21,062 bases of DNA, taken from NCBI GenBank assembly GCA_041574955.1, contig JBFGNS010000076.1:1-21062 (forward strand), in the 5' to 3' direction. Shown piece after piece: positions 1 through 6,917 of the stretch (position 1 is its first letter; every line of letters starts with the position of its first letter). The notes below the pieces were generated by a model. That model did no database searches. It saw only the letters and a program-made list of their open reading frames with translations, and had not been told where the DNA came from. Source of the DNA: CALZJC01 sp041574955 (GTDB taxonomy: Bacteria > Acidobacteriota > Thermoanaerobaculia > Multivoradales > JAHEKO01). The translations under genes and the position numbers were made by a program.

Positions 1-48
1 CGAACGAGCGAATCCGTGCGGCGGGAGGGCCTCTTGCCGCGCCGCGAC

Positions 49-77
49 TTGATTTCTTGTCGCAGTGCGGCAATAAT
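49..77 (+). promoter_or_regulatory. Putative sigma-70 promoter for the acyl-CoA dehydrogenase gene
   Basis: A -35-like TTGATT (49-54) and a -10-like AATAAT (72-77) are separated by 17 bases, the ideal spacing. This is the most AT-rich patch for several kilobases. Transcription would begin near 84 and leave a leader of roughly 90 bases before the ATG at 176. Matches are 4/6 and 5/6 to the E. coli consensus. The assignment is by eye only. Confidence 0.42.
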
Positions 78-175
78 GTGGTTGTTTCGTCCGCGCGGAC
101 CCGTGCGCGACCCGGCGCGCCGAGAGTCCGAATCGGGTGTACACCTGTAGAGACAGCTCGAGAGGAGAGGCCAGG

Positions 176-2128
176 ATGAGCGAGACCCCCAAGAAGCCGG
201 CTGGCGGGAGGCACGTTTCCGAGCAGGAGTCGATGGCGGTGGCCGAGGCCTCGCGCCAGAAGAAGTGGACCAAGCCCAGCTTCATGAAGGAGCTGTTCCT
301 GGGCAACTTCCGGCTCGACCTGGTCCATCCGTACCCGCTGGGGGAGAGCGAAGAGGAGTGGCGGCCGGAGTTCCGCCAGTTCTACGACGCCATGTACGCG
401 CTGCTGCGCGACGAGGTCGACTCGGCCGAGATCGACCGCACCGGCGAGTACCCGGCGCACGTGCTCGACCGGCTCCGCGAGCTGGGCGCCTTTGGCATGA
501 AGATCCCCACCAAGTACGGCGGTCTCGGCTTCACCAACCGCGAGTACCAGCGCATCATGCACCTGGTGGGCGGTATCGACGGCAACCTGAGCGCCCTGCT
601 GTCGGCGCACCAGTCGATCGGCGTGCCGCAGCCGCTCAAGCTGTTCGGCAGCGACGTGCTCAAGAAGAAGTACCTGCCGCGCTGCGCGCGCGGCGAGATC
701 TCGGCGTTCGCCCTGACCGAGCCGGACGTCGGCTCCGACCCGGCGCGCATGTCCACCACCGCGCGCAAGAACGCCGACGGCAGCTACGTGCTCGACGGCA
801 TCAAGCTGTGGTGCACCAACGGCACCATCGCCGACCTGCTGGTGGTGATGGCCAAGGACCCCGACTCGGGCGCCATCAGTGCCTTCGTGGTCGAGTGCGC
901 CTGGCCGGGGGTCGAGGTCACCCACCGTTGCCACTTCATGGGCTTGAGGGCGCTGGCCAACGCGGTGATCACCTTCACCGGAGTCCAGGTGCCGGCCGAG
1001 AACCTGATCGGTAGGGAGGGCCGCGGGCTCAAGATCGCCCTGACCACGCTCAACGACGGCCGACTGTCGATCCCCAACGGCTCGGTCGGCGCCATCAAGT
1101 CGGCGCTCGAGATCTGCCGCCGCTGGACCTCCGAGCGGGTGCAGTGGGGCAAGCCGGTCGGCAAGCACGAGGCGATCTCGCACATGCTGGCCGACATGGC
1201 GGCCACCGGCTTCGCCGCCCAGGCGATGGTCGACCAGACGACGGCGATGGCCGACGACGGCAACTTCGACATCCGGCTGGAGGCGGCCGCGTCGAAGGAG
1301 TGGGTCACCTGCCGCACCTGGGAGATCGTCGACGACACCATGCAGATCCGCGGTGGGCGCGGCTACGAGACCGAGAGCTCGCTAGCGGCGCGCGGCGACG
1401 AGCCGATCGGCGTCGAGCGGCTGATGCGCGACTACCGCATCAACAAGATCTTCGAGGGCTCGAGCGAGATCATGCACCTGTTCATGGCGCGCGAGGCGGT
1501 GGACAAGCACCTCGAGGTGGCGGGCGCGTTGATCGACCCGCGCAAGAGCGCCGGCGCCAAGCTCAAGGCGCTGGGCGCGAGCGCCGGCTTCTATCTCACC
1601 TGGTATCCGACCCGCTGGCTGGGCTGGGGCCGCTGGCCGCGCTACGCAGGTTTCGGGCGCCAGGCGCGGCACCTCCGTTTCGTCGAGCGCTCGAGCCGCA
1701 AGCTGGCGCGCTCGATCTTCCACGGCATGCTGGTCCACAAGGCGGCGCTGCAGCGCAAGCAGGGCTTCCTGTTCCGCATCGTGGACATCGCCAACGAGCT
1801 GTTCGCGATGGCCGCGGCGGCCAGCCGCGCGCACGCCATGGCGGCCGCGGGTCACGCGGATGCCGCGAAGGCCGGCGACCTGGCCGACCTGTTCTGCCGC
1901 GACGCGGCGCGCAAGGTGCAGCGGCTGTTCCGCGAGCTGTGGCGCAACGACGACGCGCGCAAGTACCGCACCGGCGTGGCGGTGATGAACGGCGAGCACG
2001 CCTGGTTCGAGACCGGCGTCCTGACCCTGCAGGAGGCGATGTCGAACAGCCTGCTCGAGATTGCGGCGGGTCCGGCGGCGCCGGCGCACGAGCCGGTGGC
2101 CGAGCCCGAGAAGGTCGCGGTCTCCTGA
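176..2128 (+). CDS. Acyl-CoA dehydrogenase, long-chain type with C-terminal extension
   Basis: This is a flavin (FAD) enzyme that introduces the alpha-beta double bond in acyl-CoA, the first step of fatty-acid beta-oxidation, in the cytoplasm. The 650-residue protein shows the family signature ALTEPDVGSD near residues 181-190, the second region QIRGGRGYE, and FEGSSEI with the presumed catalytic base Glu427, placed as in the MCAD/VLCAD family. About 190 residues follow the core, as in very-long-chain enzymes, which are longer than the usual 380-400. I chose ATG 176 because AGGAGAGG lies just upstream. A GTG at 137 would add 13 unconvincing residues. The quinone oxidoreductase gene follows 87 bases later on the same strand. 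The substrate chain length is inferred from size only. Confidence 0.93.
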   Translation: MSETPKKPAGGRHVSEQESMAVAEASRQKKWTKPSFMKELFLGNFRLDLVHPYPLGESEEEWRPEFRQFYDAMYALLRDEVDSAEIDRTGEYPAHVLDRLRELGAFGMKIPTKYGGLGFTNREYQRIMHLVGGIDGNLSALLSAHQSIGVPQPLKLFGSDVLKKKYLPRCARGEISAFALTEPDVGSDPARMSTTARKNADGSYVLDGIKLWCTNGTIADLLVVMAKDPDSGAISAFVVECAWPGVEVTHRCHFMGLRALANAVITFTGVQVPAENLIGREGRGLKIALTTLNDGRLSIPNGSVGAIKSALEICRRWTSERVQWGKPVGKHEAISHMLADMAATGFAAQAMVDQTTAMADDGNFDIRLEAAASKEWVTCRTWEIVDDTMQIRGGRGYETESSLAARGDEPIGVERLMRDYRINKIFEGSSEIMHLFMAREAVDKHLEVAGALIDPRKSAGAKLKALGASAGFYLTWYPTRWLGWGRWPRYAGFGRQARHLRFVERSSRKLARSIFHGMLVHKAALQRKQGFLFRIVDIANELFAMAAAASRAHAMAAAGHADAAKAGDLADLFCRDAARKVQRLFRELWRNDDARKYRTGVAVMNGEHAWFETGVLTLQEAMSNSLLEIAAGPAAPAHEPVAEPEKVAVS

Positions 2129-2146
2129 CGACGCGCAGCTCGCCAA

Positions 2147-2186
2147 GGCGGCCGTGACGGCCGCCCCCACCGGTGGCGGTCACCGG
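2147..2186 (+). terminator. Two adjacent GC hairpins after the acyl-CoA dehydrogenase gene
   Basis: A perfect 8-bp stem with a 3-base loop (2147-2154 with 2158-2165) is followed by a 6-bp stem with a 5-base loop (2170-2175 with 2181-2186). They begin 18 bases after the stop codon. No T-run follows, so this could be attenuation, an RNA-stabilising end, or chance in GC-rich DNA rather than a true intrinsic terminator. Confidence 0.3.
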
Positions 2187-2215
2187 CCGGCGGAGCGTCC
2201 GGCGCGGGTAGAGGC

Positions 2216-3187
2216 GTGCGCGCGGTAGCGCCCCGGGCCGAGCCACCCGGCTACCGGCCGCAACTGGTCGAGCTGCCCGAGCCCGAGCCGGCGGCCGGCG
2301 AAGTGCTCGTCGAGGTGCGGGCCACGGCGCTCAACCGTGCCGACCTGCTCCAGGTGCGCGGGCTCTACCCGCCGCCGGCCGGCGAGCCCGAGCCGCCGGG
2401 GCTCGAGTGCGCCGGTGTGATCCGGGCGGTCGGCGCCGGCGTCGAGGGCTGGCGTCCGGACCAGCGGGTGATGGCGCTGCTGGGCGGCGGCGGCCATGCC
2501 GAGCGGGTGGCGGTACCCGCCGGCCAGCTCCTGCCGATGCCCGCCGAGATGACGTGGGTGAAGGCGGCTGCGGTGCCCGAGGCGGCGCTCACCGCCTGGA
2601 CCAACCTGGTGGCCGAAGGCGGCCTGCGGCCCGGTCAGCGGGTGCTGGTGACCGGCGCCACGGGCGGGGTGGGCAGCTTCGCGGTGCAGCTCGCCCGGGA
2701 GCTGGGAGGGGTGGTGGTGGCGGCGGGTCGCGACCTGGGACGGCTCGAGCCGCTCCTCGAGCTGGGTGCGGCGGCGGCGGTCGAGGACGACGACCGGCTA
2801 CCCGAGCGGTTCCGCGACGCGGTCGGTGGTGGCGCCGACCTGGTGTTCGACACGGTCTCGGGCCAGCGGCTGCCGGCGCACCTGGCGGCAATGGCGCCGG
2901 GCGGACGGCTGGTTCTGGTCGGGCTGATGGCCGGGGCGACGGCCGAGCTGGACCTGGCGCTGGTCCTGAGGCGGCGGCTGCGGGTGATCGGCTCGGTGCT
3001 CAGGCCGCGGCCGCGAGCGGAGAAGGCGGCGCTGGTGGCGGCTTTCCGAGAGTTCGGGCTCGAGCGGCTGGCCGACGGCCGGCTGCGGCCGCTGGTGGAC
3101 CGCGTCGTGCCGTTCGAGCGGATCGCGGACGCCTATGCGGCGATGGAGGAGGGCGGGGTCGTGGGGAAGATCGTGGTCGAGCGGTAG
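2216..3187 (+). CDS. NAD(P)H quinone oxidoreductase, PIG3 family (medium-chain dehydrogenase/reductase)
   Basis: This is a predicted cytoplasmic zinc-independent MDR oxidoreductase that reduces quinones or enones with NADPH. The 323 residues match the usual length of the PIG3/TP53I3-like group. Visible marks are LNRADLLQVRGLYPPP near the N-terminus, PGLECAGVI, the GGG-containing loop followed by VPAGQLLPMP, the nucleotide-binding VLVTGATGGVGS, and the C-terminal VVGKIVVE. Structural zinc cysteines are absent, as expected. The GTG start at 2216 fits the family N-terminus, but the ribosome site is weak (only GAGG, very close). It may be co-transcribed with the acyl-CoA dehydrogenase gene upstream, though hairpins lie between them. 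The physiological substrate cannot be read from the sequence. Confidence 0.9.
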   Translation: MRAVAPRAEPPGYRPQLVELPEPEPAAGEVLVEVRATALNRADLLQVRGLYPPPAGEPEPPGLECAGVIRAVGAGVEGWRPDQRVMALLGGGGHAERVAVPAGQLLPMPAEMTWVKAAAVPEAALTAWTNLVAEGGLRPGQRVLVTGATGGVGSFAVQLARELGGVVVAAGRDLGRLEPLLELGAAAAVEDDDRLPERFRDAVGGGADLVFDTVSGQRLPAHLAAMAPGGRLVLVGLMAGATAELDLALVLRRRLRVIGSVLRPRPRAEKAALVAAFREFGLERLADGRLRPLVDRVVPFERIADAYAAMEEGGVVGKIVVER

Positions 3188-3223
3188 GGGTTGGCGGCTA
3201 AGCTCGCTTGCAGGGCCAATTGA

Positions 3224-3420
3224 GGCCGTGTGGGCCTCTTCTTCCCCGGTGGGCAGCTGGGGAGCCCGCATTCACCGGTGGAGGACTACGGCGCTGCTCG
3301 GCTCGCAGTCCGGCTCGTTGCACACCGCACCGCCGCGCCCGTTTCGGGCCTGCGGCCCGAATTCAGGGCGCGGCCAGGCGGGCGACGCCGCCCACCGGGG
3401 AAGAAGAGGCCCCCACGGCC
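3224..3420. repeat. 197-base inverted-repeat element, 31-bp arms
   Basis: The arms 3224-3254 and 3390-3420 are reverse complements with a single mismatch (T3231 against C3413). The central 135 bases hold a second, imperfect nested hairpin around GGGCC-TGC-GGCCC near 3340-3380. The transcript of either strand would fold into one long rod. This looks like a non-autonomous intergenic repeat or a strong fold-back terminator region. I know no named family for it. Confidence 0.7.
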
Positions 3421-3537
3421 GACATCGTTGTTGGGTTGGGCGAGTCTCAGGGCCGAGCTGGGCCTCGCCTGAGAGGTGGGGGAGATGAAGCTGCAACCCC
3501 ATCGCGCGCCTCGACCCCGGTAGGCCGGCGTCAGAGG

Positions 3538-3693
3538 CGAGGGGGACAGGGTCCCAGGGTAGCTCTCGGCAAGCGCAGCCCAACGCCGATGGGAGTCGGA
3601 CGCCGATGCCGCGCGCCAGCCGAGTGCAGGCGAGCGCCCCCTTCGGAAGTCCGACCGCGCGCGAGCCGGTACCCTGGGACCCTGTCCCCCTCG
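3538..3693. repeat. 156-base element with perfect 24-bp terminal inverted repeats
   Basis: Positions 3538-3561 and 3670-3693 are exact reverse complements over 24 bases, with core GGGGGACAGGGTCCC. The match stops abruptly at both outer ends. No direct target duplication is visible outside the arms (AGAGG against ACTCC). The layout resembles a REP doublet or a miniature element mobilised in trans. No transposase is present in the window. The family assignment is inference. Confidence 0.72.
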
Positions 3694-3696
3694 ACT

Positions 3697-3730
3697 CCGA
3701 GCCGGCCGCCCTAGCAAGAAGCCGGCTCGG
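3697..3730 (-). terminator. Stem-loop downstream of the M1 peptidase operon
   Basis: A perfect 10-bp GC-rich stem (3697-3706 with 3721-3730) with a 14-base loop begins 7 bases past the minus-strand stop at 3737. Its position suits transcription termination of the hydrolase operon. There is no U-tract, so an intrinsic terminator is not certain. Confidence 0.5.
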
Positions 3731-3736
3731 CCCTCC

Positions 3737-5608
3737 TCACCCCTCCCAGCCCAGGATCTCGTCGATCGTGTTGCGCGAGATGGCGTGGTAGCCGGGGCGG
3801 GCCGTGGCGTAGACGCGGCGGGCCCAGGTCTTGCCGTCCTCGGTCTCGGCGAGGGCGGTGTAGAGGGGCTTCAGGAACTTGCGGCGGCCGACCGAGGTCA
3901 GGAACCGCTCGAGGGCGGGGTAGGCGGGACGGTAGCCGGCGTGCACCGCCAGCTCGAGCCAGGCGGCCAGGATCTCGCTGTTGCCGGTGTCGCTCAGGGC
4001 GAAGCGGCGGTCGAGCTCGGCGAGCCGCTCGGCTGGCGTGTCCCTGGGCAGCCCGCGCAGGAAGTGCAGCCACTCGTGGGTGGTCCAGGCGCTCGCCTGG
4101 ATCGCCCCGGCGTCGCCGCCGCCGGTCCAGGCGGCGAGCTGGGCGTCGACCCGCTCGAAGGCGGCCGAGCCGGGGCGCGGCAGGTCGGCCGGCAGGCCGG
4201 GGGCGTGGATCCAGCCGTCGAGGTCGAGGTCGTCGGGCAGAGCGTCGCCCAGCCGCTCGCGCAGCTGGCGCTCGAACCCGGCGGTGGTGATCGAGCGGAA
4301 GGCGTTGGCGTCGAAATAGGCGCGCAGGAACTCGTCCCAGCGCTCGCGGCCGACCGCCTCTTCGAGCCTCCTGAGCAGCGCGGCGCCCTTGTCGTAGGCG
4401 ATGGCGGTCATGCCGTCGTCGGGGTTGCGCCCGGCAAGCTCGAGCGCGAGGCGGGTGTCGGGGCTGTCGAGGCCGATCTCGCCGGCCTCCTGCTCGAGAT
4501 CCTGGAGCGACAGCGAGCGCAGCATCTCGGCGTACTCGGCGCCCTCGATCTCCTCCATGATCCGGTTCTCGATGTAGGAGGTGAACCCCTCGTTGAGCCA
4601 GAAGTCGTTCCAGGTCGCGTTGGTCACCAGGTTGCCCGACCAGGAGTGGGCCAGCTCGTGCGCCACCAGCGACACCAGCGAGCGGTCCCCGGCCAGGATG
4701 GTGGGGGTGAGAAAGGTCAGCCGCGGGTTCTCCATGCCGCCGAACGGGAAGCTGGGCGGTAGCACCAGCAGGTCGTAGCGGCCCCAGCGGTAGGGCCCGT
4801 ACAGCCGCTCGGCGGCGGCGATCATCGCCGGCACGTCGGCGAACTCGGCCGCCGCCGCCTCGACCAGCGGCGGCTCGGCGTAGACGCCGGAGCGCGGCCC
4901 GAGCGCCCGGAACTCGAGCTCGCCCACCGCCAGCGCCAGCAGGTAGGACGGGATCGGCTGCGGCATCTCGAACCGGTAGACGCCGTCGTCGCTCGTCGCG
5001 GTCGGGTTCTCGGCGCTCATCAGCGCCAGCAGCCCGGGCGGCACCCGCACCGTGGCGGAGTAGGTGAACCGCACCGCCGGGGTGTCCTGGCACGGCACCC
5101 AGGTGCGGGCCAGGATGGCCTGCGACTGGGAGAGCAGGAACGGCCGGCTGCCACCGGCGGTCTGCTCGGGATCGAGCCACTGCAGCGCTTCGGCCGCCGG
5201 GTCGGAGCGGTAGCGCACCCGCACCCGCCGGCTGTCGGGCTCGAGCACCACCGTCAGCGGCCGGCCGAGGTGCGGCTGCTCGGCGCCCAGCTCCCAGCGC
5301 GCCTCGGCGTCGCCGCCGTCGAGGGTCACCCCCAGGATCTCGAGCCGGTGGGTGTCGAGCACCAGCGTGTCGCCGGCGGCGGCGGGGGCGGAAAGCTCGA
5401 GCTCGACCTCTCCGGCCAGCCGGCGGGCGGCGAAGTCCACCTCCAGCTCGAGCTCCAGCCGCTCGACCCGAGCCACCTCGGGGTTTGCGAACGAGTGCGG
5501 ATCGGGCGCCGCTTCCGGCGGCGCCGCGGCCTCTTCGGCGGGCGGCGTCGCGCCACCGCCGCCGCAGGCGGCGAGCAGGAGCAGCATCGCGGGCGTCAGC
5601 CTCCTCAT
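3737..5608 (-). CDS. M1 family aminopeptidase, leukotriene-A4-hydrolase-like, lipoprotein
   Basis: This is a predicted zinc aminopeptidase that removes N-terminal residues from peptides. The 623-residue protein opens with a lipoprotein signal (LLLLAAC, lipobox Cys15), so it should be membrane-anchored outside the cytoplasm. Seen motifs are GGMEN (Glu293), HELAH (His317, Glu318, His321) with Glu340 eighteen residues later, the YDKG tyrosine Tyr405, and GRRKF (Arg575, Lys577). Spacings equal those of human LTA4H (E271, H295, H299, E318, Y383, R563, K565). The C-terminal helical domain is also LTA4H-like. ATG 5608 was chosen because GAGGA precedes it and the signal peptide starts there. A longer frame to 5818 would run into the preceding gene. 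It is last in the amidohydrolase operon, 25 bases after gene C. Epoxide hydrolase activity is not implied. Confidence 0.93.
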   Translation of the reverse strand: MRRLTPAMLLLLAACGGGGATPPAEEAAAPPEAAPDPHSFANPEVARVERLELELEVDFAARRLAGEVELELSAPAAAGDTLVLDTHRLEILGVTLDGGDAEARWELGAEQPHLGRPLTVVLEPDSRRVRVRYRSDPAAEALQWLDPEQTAGGSRPFLLSQSQAILARTWVPCQDTPAVRFTYSATVRVPPGLLALMSAENPTATSDDGVYRFEMPQPIPSYLLALAVGELEFRALGPRSGVYAEPPLVEAAAAEFADVPAMIAAAERLYGPYRWGRYDLLVLPPSFPFGGMENPRLTFLTPTILAGDRSLVSLVAHELAHSWSGNLVTNATWNDFWLNEGFTSYIENRIMEEIEGAEYAEMLRSLSLQDLEQEAGEIGLDSPDTRLALELAGRNPDDGMTAIAYDKGAALLRRLEEAVGRERWDEFLRAYFDANAFRSITTAGFERQLRERLGDALPDDLDLDGWIHAPGLPADLPRPGSAAFERVDAQLAAWTGGGDAGAIQASAWTTHEWLHFLRGLPRDTPAERLAELDRRFALSDTGNSEILAAWLELAVHAGYRPAYPALERFLTSVGRRKFLKPLYTALAETEDGKTWARRVYATARPGYHAISRNTIDEILGWEG

Positions 5609-5633
5609 CGGTTCCTCGCGGCCGGTTGCGCGC

Positions 5634-6917
5634 TCAGCGGGCCGGCGCCGGCCGGTTGCGGTAGCGGTCGTACAGCCGCTTCTGGCGGTCGCGCGACAGG
5701 TCGACCTCGCGCCCCTCGAGCCAGGCGGCCTCGATGCGGGTGACGATCTCGAGCGGATCGCCGTCGGTGACGATGAAGGTGGCGTCCTTGCCGGGCTCGA
5801 GCGAGCCCAGCCGTTCACCCATCCCGAGGATCTCGGCGGCGCTCAGAGTCACGCTCCTGAGCGCCACCTCGCGCGGCAGGCCGAAGGCGGCGGCCATCGC
5901 GGCGTGGAACGGCAGGTTGCGGGCGTTGGCGGCCTCGAAGGTGGAGCCGCCGTCGCCGATGCAGAAGCGCACCCCGGCGGCGTGCAGCTCGGCGGCTGCG
6001 CCGTAGGAGCTGTCGTACGGCTCCCAGGAGCGCTCGGGGCGGAGCAGCACGCCGTTGAGCACCACCGGCACCTCCTCCTCGGCCAGCCGCCCTGCCAGGT
6101 AGCGGGCGTTGGGCCCGGTGATCAGCACCAGGTTGGTGAACCCCTCCTCCTCGGCCCAGTCGAGCGCCGCCTCGATCTGCTTCTTCTCGTCGGCATGCAC
6201 GAACAGCGGCAGCTCGCCGGCGAGCAGCGGGCGCAGCGCCTCGAGCTTCGGGTCGATGGCGATCGCCGGCGCCGTGCCGGCCTCGGCGGCGCGCCGCGCC
6301 TGGTCGTAGGCGCGGGCGTCGGCCAGGGTGTCGTCGAGCAGCTCGAGCGCCTTGTCGTTGTCGTTGTCGTCGTTGTCGTCATCGCCGCCCGCGACCCGCG
6401 GGAAGGCCAGATGCATCCCGACCGGCGCGGCCAGCGTCATGTCCTGCCAGTTCCATCCGTCCAGCCGCATCAGCGCCGAGGTACCTCGGAACAGGCCGCC
6501 GCGCGGCGCCACGTTGGCCACCAGGATGCCGCCCGACATGGCCACCGGCAGCAGCTCGGAGTCGGCGTGGAACGCCACCTCGGCGCGGATGTTGGCGTTG
6601 AGCTCGCCGATCTCGCTGGCGTCGACCGTGCCGCGCACCGAGCTGATCTCGATCAGCCCGAGCGCCGAGTAGGGGTGGATCAACGACGGGTAGACGTGCT
6701 TGCCCGCCAGCTCCACGGTGCGCGCGCCGGCGGGGACCGCCACCTCGGGACCGGCGGCCACGATCTTGCCGTCCTCGACCAGCAGGGTGCCGGCCACCGG
6801 CGGAGCGGAGACCGGGTGAAGGGTGGCGCCGGTGAAGGCGACGGTGTCGCCGGCGGCGGCCGGCAGCGCCAGCAAGCTGGCGAGCACGGCGACGGCGGTC
6901 ATCCGTGAACGCTTCAT
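5634..6917 (-). CDS. Secreted amidohydrolase-like protein C, partly degenerate metal site
   Basis: This 427-residue protein of the amidohydrolase superfamily (imidazolonepropionase-like branch) has a signal peptide (roughly residues 1-22, ending ALPAAAG). The composite beta-sandwich/TIM-barrel order is visible: VEDGKIVAAGP, then KHVYPSLIHPYS, and the C-terminal LEPGKDATFIV. The metal HxH is changed to His81-Pro-Tyr. A second-site His is kept in VHADE (His241), the next expected His is not seen, and an Asp is present in IGDGG (Asp322). Catalysis with a binuclear site is therefore doubtful. An acidic D/N tract (about residues 178-188) is encoded by hexamer-like repeats at 6352-6384. The ATG overlaps the stop of gene B as ATGA, with GAGGAGG upstream, implying translational coupling. 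The substrate is unknown. Confidence 0.85.
   Translation of the reverse strand: MKRSRMTAVAVLASLLALPAAAGDTVAFTGATLHPVSAPPVAGTLLVEDGKIVAAGPEVAVPAGARTVELAGKHVYPSLIHPYSALGLIEISSVRGTVDASEIGELNANIRAEVAFHADSELLPVAMSGGILVANVAPRGGLFRGTSALMRLDGWNWQDMTLAAPVGMHLAFPRVAGGDDDNDDNDNDKALELLDDTLADARAYDQARRAAEAGTAPAIAIDPKLEALRPLLAGELPLFVHADEKKQIEAALDWAEEEGFTNLVLITGPNARYLAGRLAEEEVPVVLNGVLLRPERSWEPYDSSYGAAAELHAAGVRFCIGDGGSTFEAANARNLPFHAAMAAAFGLPREVALRSVTLSAAEILGMGERLGSLEPGKDATFIVTDGDPLEIVTRIEAAWLEGREVDLSRDRQKRLYDRYRNRPAPAR
6352..6384. repeat. TTGTCG/TCG short repeat inside amidohydrolase C
   Basis: About 33 bases consist of TTGTCG units alternating with TCG units. On the minus strand they encode a run of Asp and Asn followed by Lys. 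Units are multiples of three, so slippage would change loop length without shifting the frame. The product resembles acidic calcium-binding tracts but no defined motif is complete. Confidence 0.65.

Larger units (their letters stand above)
3188..3736. other. Gene-free intergenic stretch with inverted-repeat elements
   Basis: No convincing gene lies in these 549 bases. Short open frames on both strands have no recognisable domains and mirror the inverted repeats. The stretch holds a 197-base element with 31-bp arms (3224-3420), a smaller hairpin with 7-bp stem (3445-3451 with 3468-3474), a 156-base element with perfect 24-bp arms (3538-3693) and a 10-bp stem-loop (3697-3730). It separates the plus-strand quinone oxidoreductase from the convergent minus-strand M1 peptidase. 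Confidence 0.8.

Noticed and set aside
3530..3700. Target-site duplication around the 24-bp inverted repeat
   Set aside because: The bases just outside the arms differ (AGAGG against ACTCC), so no direct repeat supports a classic insertion.
3208..3791. Several short open frames in the gap after the quinone oxidoreductase gene
   Set aside because: They read through the inverted-repeat arms on both strands, have no ribosome sites and no similarity to families I know.
5609..5818. Upstream extension of the M1 peptidase frame by 70 residues
   Set aside because: It overlaps the end of amidohydrolase C, is Arg/Ser-rich, and would bury the lipoprotein signal that begins at 5608.
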